Assembly: GCF_030065535.1 (NCBI RefSeq) | Contig: NZ_JASJND010000001.1 | Span: 124,001 to 188,000 of the forward strand | Length of the DNA stretch: 64,000 nucleotides | Origin: Microbacterium dauci | GTDB lineage: Bacteria; Actinomycetota; Actinomycetes; Actinomycetales; Microbacteriaceae | Direction of reading: 5' to 3' | In this document: piece after piece, positions 40,528 through 48,524 of the stretch | Layout: every line of letters begins with the position of its first letter | How positions within the stretch are numbered: position 1 is the first letter of the stretch | Translations under genes and position numbers: made by a program | Notes under the pieces: model-generated | Database searches by the model: none | Told to the model about the DNA's origin: nothing | The model's input: only the letters and a program-made list of their open reading frames with translations

Positions 40528-41751
40528 ATGACACCCCGCATGCTCGATCAGTCGTCCAAGCTCAAAGACGTCCTCTACGAGATCCGCGGGGCAGCACTGG
40601 TCGAGGCCGACCGCCTCGAGGACGAGGGTCACACGATCCTCAAACTCAACACCGGAAACCCCGCCGTCTTCGGGTTCGAGGCGCCGTTCCAGATCGTCCG
40701 CGACATGATCGAGGCGATCCCGCGCGCCCACGGCTACTCCGACTCCCGCGGCATCATGTCCGCTCGCCGCGCGATCGTGTCGCGCTACGAAGAGGTGCCC
40801 GGCTTCCCGAAGTTCGATCCGGACGACGTCTACCTCGGCAATGGCGTCTCGGAGCTCATCACGATGACGATGCAGGCGCTGCTCGACGAGGGCGACGAAG
40901 TGCTGATCCCGGCGCCGGACTACCCGTTGTGGACCGCGATGACGAGCCTCGCCGGCGGCACGCCCGTGCACTACCGCACCGACAATGAGGCCGGCTGGCA
41001 GCCCGACCTCGACGACATCCGGGCGAAGGTCACCGACCGCACCAAGGCGATCGTCGTCATCAACCCGAACAACCCGACCGGCGCGGTCTACTCGCGCGAG
41101 ATCCTCGAGGGCATCGTCGAGATCGCGCGCGAGCGCGACCTCCTGCTGCTGTCGGATGAGATCTACGACCGGATCCTGTTCGACGACGCCGAGCACATCC
41201 CGCTCGCCACCCTCGCTCCCGACCTGCTCTGCCTCACCTACAACGGGCTCTCGAAGACGTACCGCGTCGCCGGCTACCGCTCCGGGTGGATGGTCATCAC
41301 CGGTCCCAAGCGGCACGCCGCCGGGTTCCTGGAGGGCATCCAACTGCTGGCATCCACTCGGCTCTGCCCGAACGTCCCCGCGCAGTTCGCCGTGCAGGCG
41401 GCGCTGTCGGGTGTGCAGTCGATCGACTCGCTCATCGCCCCGACTGGGCGGTTGCACGAGCAGCGGGATGCCGCGTGGGAGGGCCTCACCTCGATCCCCG
41501 GCGTGAGCTGCGCGAAGCCGCAGGGTGCGCTCTACGCGTTTCCGAGGCTCGACCCGAACGTGTACGAGATCCACGACGACGCCAAGTTCGTCTACGACTT
41601 CCTCGTCGCGGAGCACGTGCTCCTCGTGCAGGGAACTGGATTCAACTGGCCGACGCCGGATCACTTCCGCATCGTCACGTTGCCCGAGGCGCGCGTGCTG
41701 ACGCAGGCGATCGAGCGGCTCGGGAACTTCCTGTCGTCGTACCGGCAGTAG
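40528..41751 (+). CDS. PLP-dependent aminotransferase, AlaA/AspC-like (class I)
   Basis: A 407-residue fold-type I aminotransferase. Motifs: LKLNTGNPAVFGFEAP, GYSDSRGIMSAR, LGNGVSELITMTMQALL (phosphate-binding loop), PDYPLWTAM, VINPNNPTGAVYS, LLSDEIYDRI (the Asp that contacts the PLP pyridine), the PLP Lys in NGLSKTYRVAGYRSGWM, and the carboxylate Arg in FRIVTLPE. Close family members such as E. coli AlaA move amino groups between alanine and 2-oxoglutarate; a role as alanine or aspartate aminotransferase is likely but the exact substrate is inferred. Transcribed alone from a leaderless promoter. Confidence 0.88.
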   Translation: MTPRMLDQSSKLKDVLYEIRGAALVEADRLEDEGHTILKLNTGNPAVFGFEAPFQIVRDMIEAIPRAHGYSDSRGIMSARRAIVSRYEEVPGFPKFDPDDVYLGNGVSELITMTMQALLDEGDEVLIPAPDYPLWTAMTSLAGGTPVHYRTDNEAGWQPDLDDIRAKVTDRTKAIVVINPNNPTGAVYSREILEGIVEIARERDLLLLSDEIYDRILFDDAEHIPLATLAPDLLCLTYNGLSKTYRVAGYRSGWMVITGPKRHAAGFLEGIQLLASTRLCPNVPAQFAVQAALSGVQSIDSLIAPTGRLHEQRDAAWEGLTSIPGVSCAKPQGALYAFPRLDPNVYEIHDDAKFVYDFLVAEHVLLVQGTGFNWPTPDHFRIVTLPEARVLTQAIERLGNFLSSYRQ

Positions 41752-41764
41752 CTGCCCACCGCCG

Positions 41765-42202
41765 TCAGAGCAGCGCGAGCGAGTTCGCCCGCCAGCGGCC
41801 GTCCCAGCCTTCGAAGCGCATCGCGACCGCGCGGGTGCGGGCGGGACCGGCGACCACGACGACCGCTTCGACGACGCCGTCGGTGGGCTCGCACAGTCGT
41901 TGCGTGAGGATCCGGTGCGCGGGCCGCACTGCGGCGACCCCGCGAGCGCTGCGCGCGCGGGCCGAGAGGTTCGACCGGGTGACGAGCGCACGGTAGGCGT
42001 CTTCACCGAGCCAGCGTGCGAGCTGGTCGACCTCGCGGACCCCGGCGAGCACTTCGAGGACGCCGATGGTGAGGTTCTTCACGAGCGGTTCGATCTCGGG
42101 GAGGTCCTCCGACGAGGTCCGCTGCGGGGCGAAGTACTCGGCGACGTCGAGGGCGCTCCCCGAACGGGGGAGTCGGGCGTCGTCGGTTGCGGGGTGTGCC
42201 AT
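41765..42202 (-). CDS. Rv3235-family protein (DUF6459)
   Basis: A 145-residue protein with a disordered N-terminus (about 1-35), then a compact domain with EPLVKNLTIGVLEVLAGVREVDQLARWLGEDAY, RSNLSARARSARGV and a beta-rich end VVVVAGPARTRAVAMRFEGW. The arrangement, helix bundle followed by strands ending RAVAxRxE, is typical of the Rv3235-like family, found in most actinobacteria near secA. Function unknown. The ATG follows GAGAGGAACCGAC, a fair ribosome site. It converges with the aminotransferase gene after 13 bp. Confidence 0.78.
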   Translation of the reverse strand: MAHPATDDARLPRSGSALDVAEYFAPQRTSSEDLPEIEPLVKNLTIGVLEVLAGVREVDQLARWLGEDAYRALVTRSNLSARARSARGVAAVRPAHRILTQRLCEPTDGVVEAVVVVAGPARTRAVAMRFEGWDGRWRANSLALL

Positions 42203-42329
42203 GTCGGTTCCTCTCGTCGACAGGGGAGGGGCTTCGCAAGTGGACCCGAGTACAGCACAGCGGCGAGCGTGCCGGGATGAGAATCCTCCAACATGTGGAC
42301 AGCGACCGACCTGGCATCAGGCGATGCCA

Positions 42330-42335
42330 TACAGT
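42330..42335 (+). promoter_or_regulatory. -10 box for the gene at 42342
   Basis: TACAGT ends 6 nt before the GTG at 42342, supporting that GTG and a leaderless message. Confidence 0.5.
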
Positions 42336-42341
42336 CGCCGC

Positions 42342-42935
42342 GTGCGCTGGGATCGATTCTTCGAAGACCTCGAGGACCAGCTCGACTCCGAATGGGAGGC
42401 CGAGCGGGCCGCCCTCGACACCGAAGCCGAACGGCTGCGTGTGGCGCGACTCGGCCTCGCCGAACGCCTCGCCGCGCTCTGCGTGGGCGAGACGTCCGTC
42501 ACGGTCGAGCTGGCCGGCGGGGACGACCTCTCCGGAACGCTCGTCGCGAGTGGCCCGGACTGGATCGCGCTCGATGCGGGCGCTGTCGCACGTGGCGCGA
42601 CGATCCTCCCCGCAGCGGCGATCACCGCGATCGGGGCGTCGCACGCGGACATCCTCCGCTCGGCTCGCGGAGGCACGGTCTCGCGCCTGCGGGAGCGGAT
42701 GACCTTCGGGTTCGTGCTGCGCGATCTGGTGCGGCGGCGGGTGCCGGTGACGCTCCGCACCGTGTCGGGGCGTTCGCTCGCGGGGACGATCGATCGGGCG
42801 GCATCCGATCATCTCGACATCGCGCTGCACGACCACGACGCGCCCCGACGCGCCGACATGGTCACCGGGCACCGCATCGTGCCCTTTGCCGCGCTCGTCG
42901 CGGTGAGGCTGGAGACGCCGGCAACCGTGATCTGA
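42342..42935 (+). CDS. Conserved hypothetical protein with two barrel-like repeats
   Basis: From GTG 42342 this is 197 residues; upstream in-frame sequence is not protein-like. It begins with a charged helix (WDRFFEDLEDQLDSEWEAER). Two similar beta-rich units follow: TVELAGGDDLSGTLVASGPDW with ALDAGAVARGATILPAAA, and PVTLRTVSGRSLAGTIDRAA with DHLDIALHDHDAP then IVPFAALVAVR. The pattern (strand, G-x-L-x-G-x-I, D-x-I-x-L, V-P-x-A-x-I) recalls Sm-like or SH3 small barrels, which can bind RNA or proteins. I recognise no named family. It ends beside a convergent DNA-binding pair. Confidence 0.7.
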   Translation: MRWDRFFEDLEDQLDSEWEAERAALDTEAERLRVARLGLAERLAALCVGETSVTVELAGGDDLSGTLVASGPDWIALDAGAVARGATILPAAAITAIGASHADILRSARGGTVSRLRERMTFGFVLRDLVRRRVPVTLRTVSGRSLAGTIDRAASDHLDIALHDHDAPRRADMVTGHRIVPFAALVAVRLETPATVI

Positions 42936-42964
42936 GCGGATGCCGCGTCAGCAGCTCTGGGTTC

Positions 42965-43309
42965 TCAGCGGCCTTGGCGCTTCTTGTAGGGCTTCGGCTG
43001 CCCCTTGACGATCGGCGCGCGGCCCTTGCCCTTCGACGCTTTCGCCTTCCCGCCCGCAGGGACGCTGGGTCGTTCGACGGGCGGCGGCGCCTCGGCGATG
43101 AGTCGGGGCGCGTCGCGCAGGAGCGCAGTGCCGGCAGGGGTCAAGGTGGTCGGCTTCTCGCGGTGCACAAGTGTCTCGCCGACCTGGGCCTCGAGTTTGT
43201 CGATCGACGTGTACAGCGAGGCGAGCGGAATGCCGAGCGAGATCGCGGCGCGCGGGAAGTGCAGGTGTTCGGCGACCGCGAGGAAACGCTGCAGATAGGT
43301 GACGTTCAC
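42965..43309 (-). CDS. Short LysR-type HTH protein without effector domain
   Basis: A 114-residue protein starting at a GTG that overlaps the upstream HTH gene stop (GTGA). Residues 1-60 are a LysR-type winged helix: NVTYLQRFLAVAEHLHFPRA, SLGIPLASLYTSIDKLEAQV, LVHREKPTTLTPAG. The normal 200-residue inducer-binding domain is absent; instead there is a Pro/Lys-rich tail ending PKPYKKRQGR. Such a protein could bind DNA but should not sense a LysR ligand. It is not an obvious pseudogene, since the frame and stop are clean. Probably acts with the coupled excisionase-like protein. Confidence 0.75.
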   Translation of the reverse strand: MNVTYLQRFLAVAEHLHFPRAAISLGIPLASLYTSIDKLEAQVGETLVHREKPTTLTPAGTALLRDAPRLIAEAPPPVERPSVPAGGKAKASKGKGRAPIVKGQPKPYKKRQGR

Positions 43310-43575
43310 TCGCCTCGCCGTCCCCGTCCCCACAGCTCCGGGAAGCTCGCGGCATTGGATTGGTGCCACAGCGCATGGCGCCGCGTGGCTTCTGCCTCGT
43401 CGTCGAGGTAGTCCTCGACGCTGTCCGCCTCGACTCGCCACACGGCGGGCGAGCCGAGTTTCGCGCCGCGGAGGCGCCCGTCGAGCACGAGCGCGACGAT
43501 CTCGTCGACGTCGAGTTGCAGCATCTCCGCGACCTGTGCGGGCGTGAGCATGCGCGATGACGGGTTCTCGGGCAT
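43306..43575 (-). CDS. Helix-turn-helix protein, excisionase/BldC-like
   Basis: An 89-residue protein with a MerR/excisionase-type HTH: RMLTPAQVAEMLQLDVDEIVALV, then DGRLRGAKLGSPAVWRVEADSVEDYLDDE. The order LTPxQVAExL, then WRVxxxxVxxYL, is the standard signature. A GATAAT box 6 nt before the ATG makes it leaderless. Its stop overlaps the LysR-type gene, so the two small DNA-binding proteins are made together. No integrase or phage gene is nearby, so a host regulatory or nucleoid role is more likely than excision. Confidence 0.8.
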   Translation of the reverse strand: MPENPSSRMLTPAQVAEMLQLDVDEIVALVLDGRLRGAKLGSPAVWRVEADSVEDYLDDEAEATRRHALWHQSNAASFPELWGRGRRGE

Positions 43576-43581
43576 GCCCCC

Positions 43582-43587
43582 ATTATC
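43582..43587 (-). promoter_or_regulatory. -10 box for the HTH pair
   Basis: GATAAT on the minus strand ends 6 nt before the ATG at 43575. Confidence 0.5.
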
Positions 43588-43673
43588 GGCGCCTCGGGGC
43601 GGCCTCGGCCGGACCCGCGCCGGGCTGTGGAAAATCAGCGCCGCTCACCGTCCGCCTCGGTCAGCATGTCGTC

Positions 43674-44303
43674 ATGACCAGTGCTGAGACCGTCCGCCCG
43701 AAGCCCCGCGCGTTCTGGGCCGACGCGCGATTCCTGCTCGGGATCGCCCTCATCGTGGCATCCGTCGCGGGTGTCTGGATCGTCGTCGCCAGCGCGCGGC
43801 AGACCGCGCCGGTCTTCGCCGCCGCGCGCACGATCGTGCCGGGCGAGATCGTCGAGGCATCCGACCTCCACGTCGTCGAGGTCGCGTTGGGGCAGTCCGG
43901 TGACGCGTATGCGTCGCCCACATCGCTCGAACCCGGCGCGGTTGCGACGCGCACGATCGAGGCGGGTGAGCTCGTGCCACGGACGGCGATGGCGGATGCC
44001 GCCGCCGCGACCACCACGACCGTCGTCGTCCGTACCGTGGGGGACGTCTCGGCGTCGGTCACTACCGGCAGCGTCGTCGAGGTGTGGGCGGCGCCGCCGG
44101 GGGAGCGCGGCGAGTACGGCACGCCGCGCATCCTGGTGCCCTCGGCCACGGTCGTCGCTGTTTCTCGGGACGATGCGGTCGTGTCGGGCGAGGATGTCTC
44201 GCTCGAGCTGGTGATCGCGCGCGCCGACGTCGCGGCGACACTGGCGGCACTCGGCGACGGATCCGGGCTCTCGGTCGTGCCGATTTCGGGAGCGGCATCG
44301 TGA
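43674..44303 (+). CDS. SAF-domain membrane-anchored protein (CpaB/RcpC-like)
   Basis: The 209-residue protein has a short cytoplasmic N-terminus, one membrane helix (about 18-41, LLGIALIVASVAGVWIVVAS) and an extracytoplasmic SAF domain (about 50-110: FAAARTIVPGEIVEASDLHV, then ATRTIEAGELVPRTAM), followed by a beta-rich tail. SAF proteins occur in Tad pilus assembly (CpaB) and flagellar P-ring formation, but no pilin, TadA, TadB or TadC gene is nearby. Its stop overlaps the GTG of a CpaE-like gene, a pairing also seen in Tad loci. Function here is uncertain. Confidence 0.78.
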   Translation: MTSAETVRPKPRAFWADARFLLGIALIVASVAGVWIVVASARQTAPVFAAARTIVPGEIVEASDLHVVEVALGQSGDAYASPTSLEPGAVATRTIEAGELVPRTAMADAAAATTTTVVVRTVGDVSASVTTGSVVEVWAAPPGERGEYGTPRILVPSATVVAVSRDDAVVSGEDVSLELVIARADVAATLAALGDGSGLSVVPISGAAS

Positions 44304-45535
44304 AGGCGGTGGTCGCCGTCGACGGCCGCCGGGCGCAGGATCTCGCAGATCGGCTGCGCGACGACGCGGTCGACGTACGGGCCGTCGTGGCGGCCGCGCG
44401 CCTCGCGGCCGCGCTCCGCGACGCGCTGTCGACGCCCGAGGCGGCCGAGCTCCTCGCCGAGCTCTCGCGCGCCGATCTGCTCTTCGTCGACGTGCGCGCC
44501 GGTTCGCTGAGCGCCGAGCTCGTCGCCGCCTGTGATCGCCTCGGTGTCCGGGTCGTGCCGCTGTGCGAACGGGTCGCCGACCGGCGGCTGGCCGCATCGC
44601 TCGGACTCGTCCCGCGCGGGATCGACGACAGCGTGGCCAAGTTGACGGCGACCGAGTCCGACACCGAGGTCGCGCCGCCCACCAGAGGACGCGTCATCAC
44701 GGTGTGGGGCACGCACGGCTCGCCCGGACGGACCACGCTCGCGGTCGAGTTGGCCTGCGCGCTCGCAGGCGGCGACCGCCGCGTCGCACTCGTCGACGCC
44801 GACACGCACGCGCCGTCACTCGCACTCGCGACCGGTCTGGCGGACGAAGGCCCCGGGTTCGCGGCCGCGTGCCGGCAGGCGGAGCGGGGCGCGCTCACTG
44901 TCGCCGAGCTCACCCGGATCGCCGCGTCGCTCGGCGACGTCGACGTGCTGACCGGCGTGAACCGACCGGGGCGGTGGCCAGAACTCTCCGCCGCCCGGGT
45001 GCTCGCGGCACTCGAGGGATGCCGAGACTGGGTCGACGACGTGGTGGTCGACGTCGCGGCATCCCTCGAGCGCGACGAGGAGATCGTCAGCGACCTCGTC
45101 GACGGACCGCGACGAAACGCCGCAACCTGCGCTGCGCTCGAGGCGGCCGACCTGGTGATCGCGGTCGTGGCCGCCGATCCCGTCGGCGTGGCCCGGTTCG
45201 TCCGCGCGTGGCCGGACCTCCGCGCGGTGGTCGGAACGACGCCCGTCCGGGTCGTGGTGAACAAAACCCGCCCCGGCGCGCTCGGCATCGACGCGCGCGG
45301 GCAGATCCGCCGCACGCTCGAGCGATACGCGGGTGTCTCGGAGGTGTCCTTCGTCCCGTGGGACGCGAAGGGGACGGATGCCGCGATGCTCGCGGCCCGC
45401 CCGATCGCACACGTGGCACCGCGGTCGGCGATCGCCACGGCGGTGCGCCGCCTCGTCGCCGAGACCCTCACGGTGTCGGCATCCACCCCGCCGTCCCGCG
45501 CTGCGACGCGCCGGCGGCTCGCCCGCACCGCCTGA
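44300..45535 (+). CDS. CpaE/MinD-like P-loop protein with Arg in place of the Walker A Lys
   Basis: A 411-residue protein. The first 125 residues form a receiver-like fold without obvious phospho-acceptor (VVAVDGRRAQDLADRL, then LLFVDVRAGSLSAELVAACD). The rest is a ParA/MinD-type domain: VWGTHGSPGRTTLAVELACA, where the usual Lys of GxGKT is Arg, then VALVDADTHAPSLALATGL and VVVNKTRPGALG. The Lys loss suggests weak or altered nucleotide hydrolysis. CpaE-like proteins localise Tad pili, and actinobacterial Ssd-type relatives affect septum placement. It is coupled to the SAF protein. Role is inference. Confidence 0.75.
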   Translation: MKAVVAVDGRRAQDLADRLRDDAVDVRAVVAAARLAAALRDALSTPEAAELLAELSRADLLFVDVRAGSLSAELVAACDRLGVRVVPLCERVADRRLAASLGLVPRGIDDSVAKLTATESDTEVAPPTRGRVITVWGTHGSPGRTTLAVELACALAGGDRRVALVDADTHAPSLALATGLADEGPGFAAACRQAERGALTVAELTRIAASLGDVDVLTGVNRPGRWPELSAARVLAALEGCRDWVDDVVVDVAASLERDEEIVSDLVDGPRRNAATCAALEAADLVIAVVAADPVGVARFVRAWPDLRAVVGTTPVRVVVNKTRPGALGIDARGQIRRTLERYAGVSEVSFVPWDAKGTDAAMLAARPIAHVAPRSAIATAVRRLVAETLTVSASTPPSRAATRRRLARTA

Positions 45536-45574
45536 CGGGCGGGCGCTGTGCGCGTCCACCGAGGGTGGGCGTTC

Positions 45575-45580
45575 TAGGGT
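45575..45580 (+). promoter_or_regulatory. -10 box for pdtaS
   Basis: TAGGGT ends 6 nt before the GTG at 45587. The gap GGAGGC could also act as a ribosome site only if transcription began further upstream. Confidence 0.5.
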
Positions 45581-45586
45581 GGAGGC

Positions 45587-47080
45587 GTGTCGACTCTCAG
45601 TGACCTCGTCTACGCCCAGGGGCGCTCTTCCGCTGCCGATATCGAGTGGCTCCACCGGCTCGCCGGCGACGGTCAGCTGCTCGCGGACCTCGCCTTCGCG
45701 GACATCGTGATCTGGGTGCCGACGGCAGACGACTCGTTCATCGCCGTGGCCCACACCCGCCCCAGCGGCGCTGCGACGCTCTTCTACCGTGACATCGTCG
45801 GTGACCTGGTGCGCCCGCAGTGGCGGACCCAGGTGAAGGACGCGTTCACGCAGGCGCGCGTCGTCGACTCGGCCTCGCCGGACTGGTTCGAGGAGACCCC
45901 GACGCGCGTCCGCGCGGTGCCGATCGTCCGTGAACGCGGCACCGAGCACACGCCGCCCACAGTGGTCGGCGTCCTCACCCGGCACACCAACCTCGGTGAG
46001 GCGCGCACCCCCTCCAGGCAGCAGATCACGTTCAACGACTGCGCCGACGACCTGTTCGGGATGGTCGCCTCGGCCGACTTCCCCGACCTCGCGGCACCCA
46101 CCTCACCGCGCCGCGGCGCGCCCCGAGCATCGGACGGCCTCATCCGCCTCGATGTGGACGGCGTCACGACCTTCGCGAGCCCGAACGCGCTGTCGGCGTT
46201 CAACCGGCTCGGATTCGACGACGAGCTCGAGGGGGAGTCGCTCATCGAGGTCGCGACGGCGATCCTTCCGGCATCCCGTCAGTTCGATGAGTCACTGCCG
46301 ATCGTGATGGCGGGGCGCGCGCCCTGGCGCGCCGACCTCGAGGCCCGTGGCGTGACGGTGTCGCTCCGCACGATCCCGCTCCGAGACAACGGCAACCGCA
46401 TCGGCGCCATCGTGCTCTGTCGCGACGTGAGTGAGATCCGGCACCAGGAGCAGGAGCTCATCACGAAGGATGCCACGATCCGTGAGATCCACCACCGGGT
46501 GAAGAACAACCTGCAGACCGTGGCGTCGCTGCTGCGGATCCAGGCCCGCCGGACGCACTCGGACGAGGCGCGGGATGCGCTCACGCAGGCGATGCGACGG
46601 GTGTCGGCCATCGCGGTCGTGCACGACACGCTGTCGGAGGGCCTCACCCAGAGCGTCGACTTCGACGACGTGTTCGACCGCGTGCTCAAGCTCGTCGCCG
46701 AGGTCGCCGCGTCGCCGAACACGCGCGCGCGGACGCTCAAGACCGGCGCGTTCGGCACGCTGCCGAGCGAATACGCGACGCCGCTCGCACTCGCCCTCAC
46801 CGAGCTCGTCACGAACGCCGTCGAGCACGGCCTCGCCGACAAGGAGGGCGAGGTCGAGATCGTCGCGGAGCGCGACGACGACAAGCTCGAAGTGCGCGTC
46901 CGCGATTCCGGCGTCGGCCTGCCCGAGGGGCAGGTCGGCCGGGGGCTCGGCACCCAGATCGTGCGCACCCTGATCCAGGGTGAACTCAGCGGAACGATCG
47001 ACTGGCACACGCTCATGGGCAGCGGTACCGAGGTGACGATCGAGATCCCGATGCGCTACATCGGGCGCGATCGCAGCTGA
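45587..47080 (+). CDS. pdtaS: Cytosolic sensor histidine kinase PdtaS
   Basis: The 497-residue kinase has an N-terminal GAF-like domain (about 1-165), a PAS domain (about 180-300, RLDVDGVTTFASPNALSAF), then a HisKA_2-type dimerisation motif IREIHHRVKNNLQTVASLL with phospho-His and an ATPase domain with LTELVTNAVEHGL and DSGVGLPEGQ, GRGLGTQIV. No membrane segment. In mycobacteria PdtaS (Rv3220c) phosphorylates PdtaR, an ANTAR antiterminator that controls gene expression in response to copper and nitric oxide; pdtaR is not in this window. It lies convergent to whiB1, as in mycobacteria. Confidence 0.92.
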   Translation: MSTLSDLVYAQGRSSAADIEWLHRLAGDGQLLADLAFADIVIWVPTADDSFIAVAHTRPSGAATLFYRDIVGDLVRPQWRTQVKDAFTQARVVDSASPDWFEETPTRVRAVPIVRERGTEHTPPTVVGVLTRHTNLGEARTPSRQQITFNDCADDLFGMVASADFPDLAAPTSPRRGAPRASDGLIRLDVDGVTTFASPNALSAFNRLGFDDELEGESLIEVATAILPASRQFDESLPIVMAGRAPWRADLEARGVTVSLRTIPLRDNGNRIGAIVLCRDVSEIRHQEQELITKDATIREIHHRVKNNLQTVASLLRIQARRTHSDEARDALTQAMRRVSAIAVVHDTLSEGLTQSVDFDDVFDRVLKLVAEVAASPNTRARTLKTGAFGTLPSEYATPLALALTELVTNAVEHGLADKEGEVEIVAERDDDKLEVRVRDSGVGLPEGQVGRGLGTQIVRTLIQGELSGTIDWHTLMGSGTEVTIEIPMRYIGRDRS

Positions 47081-47126
47081 GCGCACGATCCGGGCCGGCA
47101 CGGCCGACCCGCACGGGGAGCGTGGG

Positions 47127-47375
47127 TCAGGAAGCGCGGCGGGCGCGCGCGGCGCGGCGCTTGAGCGCGCGGCGCTCGTCTTCTGACAGGCCACCCCAGA
47201 CGCCCGAGTCCTGACCGGTCTCGAGGGCGTACTGCAGGCACAGCTCAGTGACGGTGCAGCGGGCGCAGACGGCCTTGGCCTTCTCGATCTGGTCGACGGC
47301 GGGGCCGGTGTTGCCGACCGGGAAGAACAGTTCCGGGTCGACGGTCAGGCAGGCTGCTTTGTCGCGCCAATCCAT
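47127..47375 (-). CDS. whiB1: WhiB-family iron-sulfur regulator WhiB1
   Basis: The 82-residue protein has cluster cysteines at 9, 37, 40 and 46 (exactly the mycobacterial WhiB1 positions), DPELFFPVG, SGVWGGLSEDERRALKRR and a basic tail. WhiB1 holds a nitric-oxide-sensitive [4Fe-4S] cluster, binds the principal sigma factor and is essential in M. tuberculosis. The ATG follows AAGGAG at 7 nt, so unlike many neighbours it uses a standard ribosome site after a leader of perhaps 60 nt. Convergent with pdtaS. Confidence 0.96.
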   Translation of the reverse strand: MDWRDKAACLTVDPELFFPVGNTGPAVDQIEKAKAVCARCTVTELCLQYALETGQDSGVWGGLSEDERRALKRRAARARRAS

Positions 47376-47607
47376 AGCGGTGCTCCTTGCGGATGTATGA
47401 GGTCGGGGTGCGACGCCGGGCGACGTCGACTAACCTGATGTGGGTGTGCGAGCTGATTGCTCGCCCCACGGCGCTGTGGGAGCACACTTGCTCATATATG
47501 GTCCCATGCTCAGGCATGTGAATCAAGGGTTAACGGAGTATTTCGGCGCTTTCACGCGCCCGCCGGCCGTCGCTGCGCCGTGACGCCGGCGAACGGACAG
47601 GGAACGC
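47376..47607. other. Divergent regulatory region between whiB1 and a membrane-protein gene
   Basis: This 232-bp stretch has no credible gene and is less GC-rich than its flanks. It holds the whiB1 ribosome site (47382-47390 area), an inverted repeat CCCAC-GGCGCT-GTGGG at about 47465-47480 with flanking TGCTC/GAGCA pairing, and an AT-rich core CATATATGG near 47492-47500 that could serve as a -10 region. No clear CRP site (TGTGA-N6-TCACA) was found, although mycobacterial whiB1 has one. Confidence 0.45.
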
Positions 47608-48018
47608 ATGCGGACAACGGCCATCGAACGCGTCGCTGCGGTCTTCCTCGCGCTCGAAGCGATCGGCGTGGTCGCCCTGACCGCGTGGGAGCTCGTCGCC
47701 TTGCTGCGTGGCGACACGGCTGCGGTGTCGAGCTCGATCGCGCTGCTCGTGCTGACGCTCGTCGTCGCCGCAGCGCTCGCCGCGTTCGCGGTGGCGGTCT
47801 GGCGCGGCGGTTCGTGGGGTCGCTCCGGCGGCATCGTCGCGCAGTTGCTGATCCTCGCGATTGCGGGTGGGACGTTGACCGGACCGGATGCCGCGCCGGC
47901 AACGGCTGCCGCGATCGCCGCTCCGGGCGTGCTCGGGTTCGTCCTGCTCGTGGCGGCGTCGCGCGCCGCCGGTCCGCGGACGCAGCGTGAACGCGCCGAG
48001 GACGTCGGCGACGCCTGA
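47608..48018 (+). CDS. Small integral membrane protein, unknown function
   Basis: A 136-residue protein with four predicted helices (about 8-30, 42-66, 74-94 and 98-118): TAIERVAAVFLALEAIGVVA, SSIALLVLTLVVAAALAAFA, SWGRSGGIVAQLLILAIAGG, AAIAAPGVLGFVLLVAASRA. The C-terminus is charged. The ATG follows AGGGA. Similar four-helix proteins occur beside whiB1 in related genera; I know of no function. It ends 3 bp from the convergent bcp gene. Confidence 0.75.
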   Translation: MRTTAIERVAAVFLALEAIGVVALTAWELVALLRGDTAAVSSSIALLVLTLVVAAALAAFAVAVWRGGSWGRSGGIVAQLLILAIAGGTLTGPDAAPATAAAIAAPGVLGFVLLVAASRAAGPRTQRERAEDVGDA

Positions 48019-48021
48019 GCG

Positions 48022-48486
48022 TCAGACGCCGAGGAGCGTCCGGATCCGGTCGACGTGCCCAGTGGCCTTCACGTTGTAGAGCGCGTGCGCGATCGTGCCG
48101 TCCGCGTCGATGACGAAGGTTGAGCGGATGACGCCCTCGACCACCTTGCCGTAGTTCATCTTCTCGCCCCACGCGCCGTAGGCGTTGTGCACTGCGTGGT
48201 CGGGGTCGCTCAACAGGTCGTAGGTGAGCCCGTCCCGCTCACGGAATTCAGTGAGCTTGGCGGGTTCGTCGCGCGAGATGCCGACGACGGTGTAGCCCGC
48301 TGCCTGCAACGGCGCGAGGCTGTCGCGGAAGTCGCAGGCCTCGGTCGTGCACCCCGGCGTCATGGCGGCCGGGTAGAAGAACGCGATCACGTTCGTGCCA
48401 CGGAGGTCCGCGAGTGCGACGGACGAGCCGTCCTGGTCGACAAGGGTGAAGTCGGGTGCGGGCTGGCCGGGCTCGAGACGTGGCAT
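48022..48486 (-). CDS. bcp: Thioredoxin-dependent peroxiredoxin, BCP family
   Basis: A 154-residue peroxiredoxin with GQPAPDFTLVDQDG, the peroxidatic Cys in TPGCTTEACDFRDS and the second Cys five residues later (the BCP resolving position), and VVGISRDEPAKLTEF. It reduces hydroperoxides using thioredoxin. Clustered with sigH-rshA and close to whiB1 and pdtaS, it belongs to a redox-response neighbourhood. A TAGACT box 6 nt before the ATG makes it leaderless. Confidence 0.95.
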   Translation of the reverse strand: MPRLEPGQPAPDFTLVDQDGSSVALADLRGTNVIAFFYPAAMTPGCTTEACDFRDSLAPLQAAGYTVVGISRDEPAKLTEFRERDGLTYDLLSDPDHAVHNAYGAWGEKMNYGKVVEGVIRSTFVIDADGTIAHALYNVKATGHVDRIRTLLGV

Positions 48487-48492
48487 CCACCC

Positions 48493-48498
48493 AGTCTA
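48493..48498 (-). promoter_or_regulatory. -10 box for bcp
   Basis: TAGACT on the minus strand ends 6 nt before the ATG at 48486. Confidence 0.55.
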
Positions 48499-48524
48499 GG
48501 CGTCCGGCGGAGGGGTGCCGCGGG

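Noticed and set aside
43674..45535. A Tad pilus locus
   Set aside because: Only CpaB- and CpaE-like genes are present; there is no TadA ATPase, TadB/TadC or pilin in the window.
47441..47500. CRP/FNR-type site upstream of whiB1
   Set aside because: The half-sites GTGTG and CACA are too close (4 bp) to match TGTGA-N6-TCACA.
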